This document shows positions 12,284 to 25,320 of a stretch of 64,000 nucleotides of DNA, in pieces. The translations under genes and the position numbers were made by a program. Position 1 is the first letter of the stretch, and each line of letters begins with the position of its first letter. The notes beneath the pieces were generated by a model, which saw nothing but the letters and a program-made list of their open reading frames with translations, was not told where the DNA came from and did no database searches. The DNA is from Hevea brasiliensis (taxonomy: Eukaryota; Streptophyta; Magnoliopsida; Malpighiales; Euphorbiaceae). Location of the stretch: positions 57,229,119 to 57,293,118 of the forward strand of contig NC_079507.1 of the NCBI RefSeq assembly GCF_030052815.1, written 5' to 3'.

Positions 12284-13286
12284 CTGAAGAAACTTATAGA
12301 AAATTTGAGCAATACTGGAATGAACCTGAGGTCATTCAGAGGTCAGAGCTATATTCTAGAAATTGCCACGATGTTGCAAATGCTCCTGGATCATCTACCC
12401 ACACAGGCGGATCCATAACATATGCTGAATGATCAGATCGGATGCTTACCAATTTATCTGACCATTCAGCATATATTATGGATCCGCCTGTGTGGGTAGA
12501 TGATCCAGGAGCATTTGCAACATCGTGGCAATTTCTAGAATATAACTCTGACCTCTGAATGACCTCAGGGTCATTCCAGTATTGCTCAAATTTTCTCCAA
12601 GTTTCTTCAGAAATATATGAGGGCTTTTTCCTAGAATTTTTCAAATCAGTCATCACGTCCTTATAGCGTTTGACTACCTTTAATCTCCATGCATCCTTTA
12701 TCACTGCTTCATTAGAGGAATCCCAAAAGTTTTTTTTTTGGGAAAAAAAAAGAATATTTATTTTTAAAGATTAATGTATATTGAAATATGAAACAATATA
12801 AGAAAAAAAAATGATGTTAACTTAAATTCTTCCTAGTAAAAATCTATTGTCTCTTGCGAAACAGCCTTCCAGTTGACACCATTAGAGTTGATACGCTACT
12901 TAAAAGTATTTGTGATCACACGAGCACACCTAGAACCATCCGATAAGCTAAACACATAGAAAATGTTTTTAGTAAATGGTACATTTGCAATGCATAGCCT
13001 TGATAAATAAATAAAATAATTATTTTACACACTTTCCATTACGAAGTTCTAGTTGCCTTCGCCTTAAAGAATCAATCTCTATTTCAATTGATGGATGAGA
13101 ATCCTGTGAGCTAACAGTTGTAGACTCCTGTAATGTCTCTGGTGTAGTCTCTTGGCTGACAACTGGTGTGTCGAACTGCACCCAATGTTGTGACTGAGGT
13201 GTTGAAGGCTCGCCTCCTTCAGATGGCAGAAGTGTTTCTGTGTTAAAATCATGAGAAGCAGATGCTTTGTGTTTACTCCTAACCAT
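11308..13286 (-). pseudogene. tnpA-like transposition protein remnant (Transposase_24 type)
   Basis: Read on the minus strand from 13286, an N-terminal exon of 87 residues (13286-13020) is rich in Ser, Thr and Gln. It is followed near 12,960-12,830 by a segment containing RINSNGVNWKAVSQETIDF-like residues with in-frame stops. Then come a segment with SYISEETWRKFEQYW and RSELYSRN (12,704-12,460), a piece near 11,880-11,790, and a C-terminal stretch. That stretch includes KKRRKVYGLGSESS and a charged coiled-coil-like end, terminating at 11308-11310. The order and motifs match plant CACTA accessory proteins that bind subterminal repeats. It is inactivated by stops and by the inverted duplication inside it. 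Confidence 0.7.
12277..12617. repeat. Fold-back: 162-bp inverted repeat made from tnpA sequence
   Basis: Left arm 12277-12438 and right arm 12456-12617 are reverse complements over 162 bp. I count six mismatches and no gaps, and the loop is 17 nt. Both arms come from the tnpA segment encoding the EETWRKFEQYW/HDVANAPGSSTHTGG region. The right arm is in the ancestral context and continues into the rest of the exon; the left arm is the added copy, abutting a (TA)n tract at 12242-12280. A minus-strand open frame (12704-12336) reads through the fold into antisense sequence. Confidence 0.95.
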
Positions 13287-14109
13287 ATCTACAAATTAAA
13301 TAAACATGATAACAAAAATTAATTTGCAATAAAAATTATTTTATTCCTACCAAAAATCCAGCAGAACCTCCCCTTAAAATTGTACTTTTCCAAAATTTCA
13401 ACAACACAACCTGCAAAAAAAAAAAAAAAAGGCCATCTTGGCCTGCACATTTACTATACATATCTCCTTTTCACAAGCAATTCATAAAGTTGAATTATAA
13501 CATAATAGACATGAACAGTATTATAATATCAAAATCATTAAGTTAAAGTGCATTGAATAATAATATAACAAATATAAGTTACAATTAAATTGAACATTGC
13601 TTTTAAAATATTTGTAATTCAACAAAATCACAAATGATATTGGCAAAAAGTAACATATTTCATAAATTTATACATCTATAATTTCACTGTCCATTATAAT
13701 ATAATTTATTCACAATCATCATCATATTCATGAAGTTCTTCTTCATCTTCTTCATCGCTTTTAGATCTGTATTGTCTAGTAGTTCCTCTTCTTCAACAAC
13801 TATAAGCTCTAGTGGTTCACCACTTGGATTATCTAAGGGTGCAATTTGTTCACCTCGTACTTCTATATCAATTTGCAACACTTCAACTACCTCATTTTGA
13901 AATGCTTGGTTAGACATTTGCTATATTAAATTTGTCTGAGGCATGATAATAATGGAACTAGGCTTTACTTTACATACTGCATACCAGTCAGTCTTGTCTC
14001 GTCTTAAGCTAGGATAAGGGAGGTAAACCACTTGTTCAGTTTGTGAAGCAAGTATGAACAGTTCATATTTATTTAATCTTTTTTGATGATTGATATCCAC
14101 TAAGTTATA

Positions 14110-17100
14110 TTATTTGTGAACTTTAATATCGTCATCCAGAGTTAGATCAAACCATTCACACTTGCAAAGAATAGTTCTTTTTATTAGTAACATAGGATAC
14201 TCTATTTGAACTACTTCTTTTAAGATACCATAGTAATCATTAGAGTTGTCACCATATGTTGAACCCCTAATGTAAACTCTGCAATTCATCGTAGATCGAT
14301 TAGCACCATGACTGCTTGTGTGAAATCTATAACCATTTATAAAATACACAGGATGTGATTTCACACTTCTTAATGGTCCCTCCTTTAAATTCATAATGAA
14401 TTTATTCTCAATGTTTGAACACCTTGCTTGATAAGTTGAAGAGAATTGAAATCATTATTATTACATACTACATTATTTGAAGCTTAATAATTAAATTAGT
14501 TAGATAAATTGATTTGAACCAATTTGCAAATCTGTTTTCTAATGCTTCATCAATTTTTGCGTCACTAATATTACGCGATGTATGTCACAACTCAGTCAGG
14601 AGCAAACTACAAATATAATTAAATTGGGCTGATCTTAGAGGGAAAGAAAAATTCACAATAATTTCAATGGATTTAACTTAAATTTTAGGTATTCTATAAA
14701 CTTACTTGACATATGTGTCAATTTTAGTACAATTTAGTAGGGAATATATTTCAGCGGCCTTATATTCATCATAAGCCAACACTCTCGTTTTTGCTCTACC
14801 ATATGGTTGATCGGAAAACTTGAAGATTAATAAATTGCCTTTGATATTAGCATCATGCCCACCATAATTGTTACGGGGTACTTGCCGATCTCACTTTATT
14901 ACATGAGGTTCAAAATAATGCGTACAAAAATTGGATGCTTCTTCAACTAAGTGTGCATTACTTATTGAACCTTCTACTTTTGTTTTATTTTTTACATTTT
15001 GCTTCAGGTGGCATAGAAATCTTAAAATTAAAAGAATATTATGGAAGTGGCTTATAAAAAGTGATCGATGCATTTCACAACATTGAAAGAAAAATAAAAA
15101 GTATTTATTACCTCTCAAAAGGATACATTCATTGATATTGTACCGGGCCTGCAATTTTTTGTTTCATATGGCAAATGGATGGGAGGATGCTCCATTGAGT
15201 CAAAAAAGACAGGAGGAAATATGTGCTCTAATTTGCAAATAATAATGAGAATTTCTGATTCCAGGTGCTCCATATCTTGAACCTTAATATTTATAGAAGT
15301 AAGAAGTTTGAAAAAAAGCTCAACTTGGTTATTGCTTGCCAAACTGTATTTGGAAGGAGCTCACAAAATGCAATGGGTAATAACCTCTGCATAAATACAT
15401 GATAATCATAACTTTTCATGCTGAAAAGCTTATACTTATGCATATCAATGCACCTTCCCATGTTAGACACATAATTGTTTAGAAACTTAAGGTTTTTCAC
15501 CCACTCACATAAAACCTGCTTCTGCTGTTTATCAAGAACATAACAAGCCTTGGTATATTTACCCATTAGCAAATTTCTCTCTAATTCTTTTCTACGACAT
15601 AAATGTGTCATATCTTCCTTAGCCTTTGCATTATCATAAGTTTTCCCTTCTATATTCATCATTGTATTGAATGTATTCTCAAAGACATTTTTCTTGATAT
15701 GTATGACATCTAAATTATGACGTATGAGATTAGAAGACCAATGTGGTAAATCCTAAAATATGCTCTTTTTCTACTAACCAGTGTTTCTAGCTAAGACTGA
15801 ATTAACTACTTCACCATCAATGTCTATTACTCTCATCAGTCCTAAATCTTCTATTTACAAAAAAGTGTCTTCACTACTTAGAATTGGAGGAGACTCATAC
15901 ATGCATACTTTTTCTTTAAGGAAATTTACCTTGTTCCATCTAAATGGATGGTTATCTGGAAGAAACTTACGGTGATTATTAAACCAATTAATTCTCCCTC
16001 CATGACTCAGTGAATGCATTGAATGATCCATACATTATGAACATGATAATTTCCTACAGTACTCCACCCGGACAACATTGAATATGCGGGAAATCACTAA
16101 TTGTCTACATCAGGCAGCCCTAATTTAGAAATTTTACTTCTTAGATACATCATACGTCTACACCCCCACTTCCCATAACTGAGTTAGTTCAGCAATTAGT
16201 GGTTGTAAATGGACACTGTTGCTTGGGATCTTATGGTCTAGGTATTATTATCGATAAAAACAAATAAGGCTCCTTCATGCACATACTAAGAGGTAAGTTA
16301 TAAGGCGTAATTATTAATGGCCAACACGAGACTGTTATCTTGACTATCCAAATAGTTGAAAACCATCAGTACATAATCCCAGTCTGACATTTCGACTTTC
16401 AGCTGCAAACAGTGGATGGGTGCGGTTAAAGTGTTTCCATACTTCAGAATCAGATGGATGGCACATAACATCATCTTCCATGTTATGCTCATCATGCCAT
16501 CACATGTGTGAAGCTGTTACCTTAGAAGCATAGAGTCTCTGAAGCCTTGGTGTCAAAGGAAAATAATACATTCTCTTACATGGTATTCTTGCCTTCTCTG
16601 TCCCACACTGAGACTTGTATCTTGTTTGCCCTCAAAATTTGCATTATGTTGAATTGATATCTTCCCCCTAATAAATCATGCAACTAAGCTTGTATCTATC
16701 AATTTTCTCAATAGGTAGACTTAACCCACGTATAAGCTTCTTTGTCTTACAGAAACTGTCAACAAATTTTTATCATCGGGTAATATTTCCTAAACGAAAT
16801 TCGCAATTATGTCATAGCAGTTCTCAGACAAATGATGCTCTGACTTAATATTTAACATATGAGCTACTGTTGATAATTGTAAATGTCTTTCATAACCAGG
16901 CTATAATTCTTCTTCAGCTGCATTTAGCATGTCATAAAATTTTTATGCTTTTAGATTGGGTGGTTTTTCGATATTCTCAAATTCAATATCCAGAGAAGGA
17001 ACACTTGAAGCCATATTTTGAAATTGGGGACTATCAGCATCAAACACTAAATTACAATACGAATTATTATCACTATGAAAAAGTTTTGCACTTGGAACTG

Positions 17101-17390
17101 TCACCTTAATGGCAGCCGTTGATGGAATTGGTGATTCACCATGTGCAGTCCATTCATGATAATTTGGTCTAAACCCCCACCTCATAAGATGCAATGTGAC
17201 ATCATCCACAGTTAGATATTTTCGATTTATGCACTTTTTACATGGACATCTGATTTTACATGCATCTATAAATTCCAACTTACTATAAGTAAATTTGATA
17301 AATGCTTACAATTCTTTAACAAACTTTGGATTCAGTTGTCTATCTTGAAGCTTCTTAGCATACATCTAACTCCTTGGGGGATCCATGTTC
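14110..17390 (-). pseudogene. tnpD / TNP2-type CACTA transposase remnant
   Basis: On the minus strand the gene starts with MDPPR near 17,388 but hits a stop after six codons and another about 20 codons later. Domains follow in the usual order. The transposase-associated domain is at 17,278-16,943 (RCPCKKCINRKYL, LHLMRWGF). The TNP2 catalytic region is in several frames from about 16,590 to 15,760 (HPSDSEVWKHF, SRNVRLGLCTDGF, MCMKEPYLFL, then ISDFP). DUF4218-like sequence is at 15,662-15,115 and DUF4216-like sequence at 14,394-14,110 (YFINGYRFHTSSH). Stops and frameshifts occur throughout. TNP2 domains are RNase H-fold transposases; this copy is dead. Confidence 0.8.
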
Positions 17391-17700
17391 TATGCATATT
17401 AAAATATGGTCAGAAAAATTTAAGGGTTCATAAAATTGCTTATATGTAGAATTTTTGAATTGAAAAGGTATAGACCTAGCCCATTCAGATGTGCACTTAC
17501 ACTACCAAACATAACAAATAATGTTTATCCATTTATTTGTACAAATTCTAGCAGCATCTCTCCATAATTCTCCTAGTGTAATATATGAAATATGCACCTG
17601 AAGAATAAAGGGAGACATTGTACAGAATTCACACAAATATATGGAGAAACATTTACATTTACTAGTAGAGAATACAAATCCAAACTATCCACAAGGATAA

Positions 17701-20700
17701 TTCACTACTATAACGTCCTCACTTTAGGTAGTCCGTACATTCTACTGTTCCGATGACTAACGTTTGTTCGGACAGCCAGGATTTCTAGAACTACACTTGA
17801 ACTAGAGTGAGGAGTCATGAGATGGTTAAATGAAGACCAAGTAAAATTAAGGAAAAATAAAAGAAGCAAAGTGCAACTCAGTTAAATGAGCCAGAGGTCA
17901 CAGTGATGAGTAACCCTAACGGGAAAAGATTGTGAAGAAAGTTGCTAATCCTAGACTCATGGGAAACCCTATGAAATAATTATTTTGGATGTAATTGAAG
18001 GAATCTATGAGGTTTAGATGAAAATAAAATGCTAAGAAAAATATGAGAAAATCTAGCCAATTGGTAAAGACAAATATAACTCGACAAGTTCAATGAAGAG
18101 CATTCTGGTCATTTTATCCTTAGGGTTGAATTTTGACCTAAATGTGAAGTAAAATGAGAGAGATTAAAACACATAAAATAAATGAAAATTATGAATTTGT
18201 GTAATGGAAAAGAAGAATGGGAAAAGGAAAGAAAAGAAAAAGAAATTAAATTATGATGTAAGCATGACACAAGGATGAGTTAAGCATGATGGAATAATGA
18301 CATGATTAAAATTTTAATTCAAACCTTAGGAAGATAAATATGACTAAAGAGAAAAATTTGACCAAAAGATCTCATCTTCTTCCCTTGGTCTTCCATGGCC
18401 GAACCACTTCTCCTATAGTCTTCCACCATTTTCAAGCTTTTAAGCTTGATTTTCCTATGCTTCTCACCATAAAACTCCTAATTGCATTCACTAAAACTTG
18501 CTTTTACACCTTGAGGGAACTAGTGACAGTCAAGAACGAGAGAAATATTGAAGTTTTTATAAGCTTGGACATCTCTTGATCAAGGTTAGTGCCTATTCTT
18601 TCTTCCTTCCTTCTTTAAACTTTAAATTGGAGTTAAGATGAATTGATATTGCATGAAAATTAAAGAAAATAAAGGGCATGTGAGGGAACCAATTTTTAGC
18701 AGCCTTGATAAATGAGAGTAGGTTGAGTTTAATTGATATTAAAGCTTACCTATAGATGGTATTTGATGTGTATATATGATGGTTATGATGATTGGATATG
18801 GGATTACATGAATTGAGAAATGATAAGTTAGGGTTTTGATCTAACTTTGGGAATTTTGTGTATGGCTTGAAATTAATGATGTTGAGATGAATTTTTGACT
18901 ATTAAAAGTGCCATGAATGTGAATTGAAGTTTGGAAGTTGGGTGGAATTGAAATTGAAAGTGCTAAATTTTCATGCAGGATTTTGGACCTATGAGTCCAG
19001 TGTGGTTTTTAAGCCATAAATAGAGTTGTGTTACTCTAATTGGTGTGAGACTAATTGGAGATGAAACCTAAGACAATTTGCTACATTTTTCATGGAGAGA
19101 CCATACCCAAAAACTGACCCTAACCTGACCTAAAAATTAGCTTGATTCTGGGCAACCCTAATCTGGACCTAGGAAAATAATCATATGAACAGTGATTGTT
19201 CAAATGGGCATAACTTTGTGTAGAGAGGTCCAAATGACCTGATTCTTGAACCCATGGAAAGCTTAGACATGGTAGAACAACTTTCATGAAGAACTAAAAT
19301 CCAAATTATGACCATAACCTAATCAAATTACTAACCAAATTTAGCTCATTAAAACTATTAGAACCAAAACTACCTAGAAAATCCTGGACATTGACCAACC
19401 CGACCAGCTTTGGCAAAAATGCCATAACTTGGTCCAAAAAACTTAAAATGCAGTGAAACCAAAGCCAAAATTTTTATAAGACCTAAAACTACATTTTTGA
19501 TATTTTGACCAAAATCCAAAACCTAATGGAACTTAGCCAAATTGTTAGAACAATTCAGCCACCCAAATCGTTAGAACAATTCAGCCACCCAAATCCTAAA
19601 ATTGAACTAAATAGCTACTTGACCCCAGAACAGTCTTTATATCATATCTCCCACTAGGAAATTTCAAATGGGATCAGCCAAACTGTTTTGGAAACCTAAG
19701 AGACAGGGCTCCAACTTTGATTTAGGAACTTTCCCCAAATTTTGAGTGTAGAAACCCCTAAAATGGGAACCAAAGACACTGACCTGAATTTGGAATCTTG
19801 AAGGCACAGGGTTCATGAGTCCAGGTCAGTCAATTAGCTATAACTCACCCTACATAACTTGAAAAATTATAATTCTTAAACCTGAGTGATCTTAAGACAT
19901 AGGGTAGCAACTTATATGAAGAATATTAGGCCTAAAATTGACTGTAGCATGCCTAAATGACTAGGCAAAGATTTACTCCAGAATCTGCCTGATTTTGGAA
20001 CCAGAAAGAGCCAATGAACTAGTTATGGTAATTTGACCATAACTTGAGTTCTAAAACTCCAAATGACATAATTCAAAAAGGAAAACAAATATAAGACATA
20101 GAGGAACAACTTCTGTGGAGGAAGTGTGGCCAAACAGTAACTACAACCAATTGGTTAGGTGAAATTAAGACACTAATTTTGGATTCATGAAATCCTTTAC
20201 AAAATGACCTAAGTTGTAAATGTTATTCACCCTACATGAGTTGATGAACATATATGAGATGTTATTATATACTTGGGACTTATGTTTTCCCATTACAAGT
20301 AACATGAAAATACTATGAAATACAACTAGTACACAATATGAAATAATGAAACAATAAGTACTTAATAATACTACCTTGCCCAAAGTATACCTAGACTTAT
20401 GTATATAGCATGGATCGATTGATATACCAATTAGGGACTACAGATTGTAGTATTGCCCACAGGAATAATCATTGATAGATAATATATGTTTGATATGGTT
20501 GTTTTACAGGCTTTATGCTTGCCTGCCATTGTGCCTATTATAATTTCTGCCTTTATGCCTGCCCGCTGGCATTGTGCCTGACATGACCGATGTATACATG
20601 ATAGACATACGGATGTCTAACTAGTATACTCCCGTGTATCCAGTCTTTATAGTCTGTCATAGGTTACTTGGGCACAAATATGAGTAATAAGCTTTAAAAT

Positions 20701-21480
20701 TGAATAAGTATATGAAAAGAGAACTAATATGAATTTAATAAGACTGAATATGAGATAAATGACCAGAAAAGATCCAGATAAGTTTATTTGCTCCCAAAGT
20801 CAATAAACATGTAAATGACTTAAAATTCATGAAATTATACTTGGAATAATTTTCTTTAATTATTTAGTTATTTTTACTTTAATTTATGTACCACTAAGCG
20901 TTATGCTAAGCGCATTAGTTTTTTCATCGCGTAGGTATTGGAGACTAGCATCAGCAGCAATAGTGCCCAGATAAGGATTTTATCAGATCTTACAGTAGTG
21001 TGATGTGTCACCTCAGTAGTCCATTTTGGTAGGGCCCATATATATTTAGATTTTGCATTTTGATCATTGTAAATAAGTAAATGATGTAAATTATTCTGAG
21101 ATTGTAAATGAAATATAAATTATTGTATATAAATTTTATATGAATGAATGAAATATATTTTCTTGAAAATTATATGAGAAATGATATGATATGATCCATG
21201 GGAAATTGATATGATATGAAAATATGAAATGGATATAAACTATTTTTAACAAGTAAATAGTAGAACCCACCATACGCTAATAAAAACATATGAGACTCTG
21301 TTCGGGTCTCCATAAAAATGAAATGTGACACAAAAAAAAAAAAATTCTATACATGGGATGATATAAATAAATGAACATTAAATTAATAATATACATGAAA
21401 AGATAAGATAGGGTGCTCTTACACCAAATGTGGCATACCTTGCTCGGCTACAGTGTAGATGGTAAGGGGTATCACAATTG
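17701..21480 (+). repeat. Probable long solo LTR (Ty3/gypsy-like) inserted by the CACTA remnant
   Basis: No coding sequence is found. The left edge reads TATAACGTCCTCACTTTAGG, and sequence ending in TGTGACA or GGGTATCACA lies near 21,330 and 21,475. These resemble the termini of long gypsy LTRs (TGTAACGTCC...CA), but the first G is mutated and no target duplication was identified. Inside, 19,200-20,160 contains degenerate repeats built around CATAACTT, CCAAATGAC, AAGACAT and GAACAACTT. Near 20,880-20,950 is GTACCACTAAGCGTTATGCT. A short frame at 18340-18579 is not credible as a gene. The assignment rests on recognition only. Confidence 0.45.
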
Positions 21481-21849
21481 CCCTCTTGTATCAAATACAA
21501 GTAGGGCAATGAATGGGTTTCTAAGTTGGTAAATAAGTATTTATTTAAAGTTAAAAAGAGGCTTCATATAAATATTAAAAAAAAAGAGGGTAAACATGCT
21601 ACTTAATATTCACTTATAAAAATATACCTATATATCTCGAATTTACTAATTAGCAACCATGGTCATGTGAGGAGAGAAAACTAGTAATGGTATTTCTTTT
21701 GGGCTCTATAAAAGCCTGCAGAAGCAGAACTCTTTTATTTACCTTCTTTAAACTTTATTTTTCTTCTCTCATCTTTAGCTTGGCTTGAATCTTTAGAGGT
21801 CTTTATATTTGGCCATCAGGTAGTAAAGGCATAAAAAAACTTTTGAATT
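21481..21849. other. Intergenic sequence with an orphan TATA-like element
   Basis: A small stem-loop (GCCCTCTTGTAT / ATACAAGTAGGGC) lies at about 21,480-21,507. CTCTATAAAAGCC near 21,703 is followed by a pyrimidine-rich leader and a possible donor CAG/GTAG near 21,820. It looks like the start of a promoter but no coding frame follows, because a retroelement begins at about 21,850. Confidence 0.35.
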
Positions 21850-22559
21850 TGTTTGGCATAACAAGAAGAGAAATAATAAAATACTAATATTTACATGGTT
21901 CACCATCTCAACATAGGGCCACATCCATTTTCATGCCAACTTTTACTATCAATAATAATAAATCATGTTACAAGCTCAAACTATACTACCCATTAACCTA
22001 ATTACACCCAAGGGAACCCACACTACATCAAATTATTCATAGTAAATATATTAGTTAATCCCTCTCATTCTCCTTTAAACATAACCCAATATATTTACTA
22101 TTTTAACTGCTACACCACAAAGGGTGACTTCAATTATATGAGCAAGAACCCTCTCACCAATGGACAAGAATTCATTCCTTTTCAATTCTATGCCCTCTCT
22201 CTATCTTAGGCCAAAGCCTCTTTCTCTCTATGGGACTGTAATGGGCATGAGCCCCTCATCAATGGATAAAGTCAAATCCTTAGCAATTGGCAAAGTCTCT
22301 CTCTACAATGGGCGACAGCCTCACTTTATAAGCTGAAAGCCAAATAACCTTTTCCACCATTCTCCTATTTATAGTATTAATTCCCTCAATCCTAATCTGA
22401 TTAGGAGTCCTACTCAATTTAGGAATAACACTAAAATAAGAGTTCTACTCTATATAAAAAAAATATTTCTCCATTCCATTGAGAAATATTTCTTCCACTC
22501 AAATTAGGAAAGGGTCTTCTCTCCAAATCCCATTAGGATTTTGAGTCATAATTCTAACA
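21850..22559 (-). repeat. 3' LTR of the TRIM-like element
   Basis: It aligns with 22,867-23,579, sharing for example TTTACATGGTTCACC, CAACATAGGGC and the ending ATTCTAACA. The distal about 40 bp are poorly conserved, so the left boundary is approximate. Confidence 0.65.
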
Positions 22560-22866
22560 ATTTCTACCTTGACTCAAAATCCATCAACCATTACATACCT
22601 TGAATTCTTAGGCGTTATCAAATCATCAATTCTTCATGCTTGGCTTGAACCTTTTAAATCTTCAATTCTTCAATCTTCATCTTGGGTGTAAATTGCTTCT
22701 TTCTTTAAAAAATCTTCGTGTCATCAATCTTTTTGATTTTGCATCAAGAGCTCTACCTTAATTAACTCTCCACCACCACCATTATTGTACGTGCAACTTT
22801 CTACATATCGCAACACCTCCATCTTTAACCAAACTCACCACGATCATCCCATGCTCTGTACCAATT

Positions 22867-23579
22867 TGTTATGCATCGCAGAAGTATGTAAACTATAAAG
22901 AAATAAAGCAAACACACAAAACATAAATATTTACATGATTCACCCTCTCAACATAGGGCTACATCCACCGGCATATCATCTTCCACTATCAATAATAATA
23001 AATCATGTTACAAGCTCAAACAATTACACCAAAGAGAATTCACACTATATCAAACTACTCAAAGTAAATATATTAGTTGGTTCCTCTCAATCTCCTTTAG
23101 ACATAACCCAATATATTTACTATTTTAACTATTACATTACAAAGGGTGTCTTCAACTATATGGGCAAGAGCCCTCTTGCCAATGGACAAGAATTTCTTCC
23201 TTTTGAATTCTATACCCTTTCTCCACCTTAGGCCGAAGCCTCTTTCCCTCCATGGGACTGTAATTGGCATAAGCCTCTCATCAATGGATAAAGTCAAATC
23301 CTTAGCAATTGGCAAAGCCCCTCTCTGCAATGGGCAACAGCCTCACTTTATGAGCTGAAAGCCAAAAAACCTTTTTCTCTATTCTCTTATTTATAGTATT
23401 AATTCTCTCAATCCTAATCTGATTAGGAGTCCCACTCAATCTAAGAATAACACTAAAATAAGAGTTCTACTTTGTATAGAAAATATTCTTCCATTCCATT
23501 AAGGAATATTTTTCCCACTCAAATTAGGAAAGGGTCTTCTTTCCAAATCCCATTAGGATTTTGAGTTATAATTCTAACA
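22867..23579 (-). repeat. 5' LTR of the TRIM-like element
   Basis: It begins TGTTA and ends TAACA, so it is bounded by short inverted repeats. Its right edge coincides within a few bases with the left edge of the duplicated aldo-keto reductase segment. Short open frames on both strands (22935-23231, 23097-23330) overlap and have no domain. Confidence 0.7.
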
Positions 23580-24097
23580 TGTATTTATAAATAATTATGC
23601 ATTGTTTGTTTATTTGTTTCAACAGTTATGGGTAAGGTAATAAGATTAAGATTCTTTCCGTAAGTGTAAAGCTAAAGTGGCCAAAAAACATCAAGCTAAA
23701 ATTGATTTCAAAAGACAGAAATTGGCTGCCATTGCAAGCCTATACTACCAGCTAGCCAAGGCCAATTTTATTAGCAGATGGTGCAATAGGGGCAAGGGAA
23801 ACGGCGCTGTTTTGTTTTAATAGTCATGGGCATGAGATCACGGATGAAAACGGGAAGAGAAAATTTGCTTAGCTCTGGACCCCACACAACACTCAAAATA
23901 CAAAATTATCCAACCATTGTAACGCCATGTAAATAAAAAATAATAGACAAATCAGTAATTTTGCAACATCAAAATCAATTTCATTGTGAAGAAAATCTCC
24001 TGAATTTGATAAGAATTTCTTATAATTTTAAGTTTTTTAGTATAAGTGCACAAGTAGAGAAAAGGAGCTAATAGGAAACTAGGCTAGGCTAGGGAAA

Positions 24098-25275
24098 ATG
24101 GGGAGCATTCTAGTGACAGTCCTAGTTTCAAGTGACAAAACCATTCCTCTCTTAGGTTTTGCAACAGCTGAATACCCCTTTTGTGCTTCCCCTGAGACCA
24201 TGAAATACTCCTTTCTCCATGCAATAAAACTACATTATTGACACTTTGATTCTGCTGCTCTTTACCTATCTGAGCACCCCCTTGGTGAAGCAATATTAGA
24301 TGTCATACAGCTTGGGCTTGTAAAGTCCAGGGATGAGCTCTTCATCACTTCCAAGCTTTGGTGCAGTAACCCTCATCATGATTGTGTCCTCCCTACGTTA
24401 CATAAAATGCTCAAGTAATTAATAACAATCCAACAATTTCTTCTTCTTCTACTTCTTCTTCTTTTAAAATTATTTTTCTTTAGATAGATTTGTTCATAAC
24501 CTCTTACCTATGATGCATGGAAATGGGAGGAGCCCGCACTTCCCCGTTCCGAAAACATTTCCTCATAAAAAATGTGAGGACATGGCTAAGAAACGTCTTC
24601 GGGCCGTTTTCGTAATTCTTAGAAATCGGACACGCATTTCCTATCCTTGATACGCGTTTCTTTGAAAAAAAAAAACTTAAAAACAAAAACTTAAAAGAAT
24701 CATGTAATATCGAAACAACCAAACTCAAAGATGGGTTAAAATCAATTTGCACTGCAACAAGAAGAAAGAGGAAGAGGAGGAGGACCTAGCGCTGGTTGGT
24801 TGGTGGGGCAGTGATTGAAGTAGTGGATCTGACTAGTGGAGGCAACACAGGGTGGTGACTCGAGGGTGACTAGTGGCAAATCGAGGGCTCAGGTATGTTA
24901 CACTGCTCTGCCTCCTCCCTTTCCCATTGATGCTCTATCTCCCTTGTCCCTTCATGCTTTGCTTGCCTGTGACTTTGAGATACTGATCGATACCCAATTA
25001 CCCATATTTAAACAGTTATTATTTTTTTAAACAGTTATTAAATTATTTTTTTTAAACAGTTATTAATTTTATTTATTCAATTTTACAATACATTTTTAGA
25101 ATATGCTCTACTTTAACTTTTTGGTAAAAAAAATTAGTGATAAAATGAGTTTGATTAATTTTAATATATCCTATATATTTAATTAATATTTGAATGTATT
25201 GTAGTTTTTTTTTATGAGTATGAAACTTCTAAACATGCAACTTTTTAATATGGTTGAATTTGAATGTTGATTTGG

Positions 25276-25320
<45 letters not shown>

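Larger units (their letters stand above)
10430..17700 (-). mobile_element. Degraded CACTA (En/Spm-type) DNA transposon
   Basis: Two gene remnants typical of CACTA elements lie in the same orientation: a tnpD/TNP2-like one (about 17,390 to 14,110) and a tnpA-like one (about 13,286 to 11,308). Beyond the tnpA end is an array of short subterminal repeats. Clear CACTA/TAGTG termini and a 3-bp target duplication were not found, so the limits are approximate and the right end may be displaced by a later insertion. Every coding part is broken by stops or frameshifts, so the copy cannot supply transposase itself. Confidence 0.75.
21850..23579 (-). mobile_element. TRIM-like short LTR retrotransposon (tRNA-iMet primed)
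   Basis: Two direct repeats of about 710 bp (21,850-22,559 and 22,867-23,579) enclose only about 307 bp. The second repeat starts TGTTATGCATCGC and ends ATTCTAACA, as LTRs do. Immediately to its left, the minus strand reads TGGTACAGAGC (22,863-22,853). This is one base short of the usual plant initiator-Met primer site TGGTATCAGAGC, so the element points to the minus strand with the right-hand repeat as 5' LTR. No gag or pol is present. The outer edge of the left LTR has diverged and no target duplication is clear. Confidence 0.65.
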
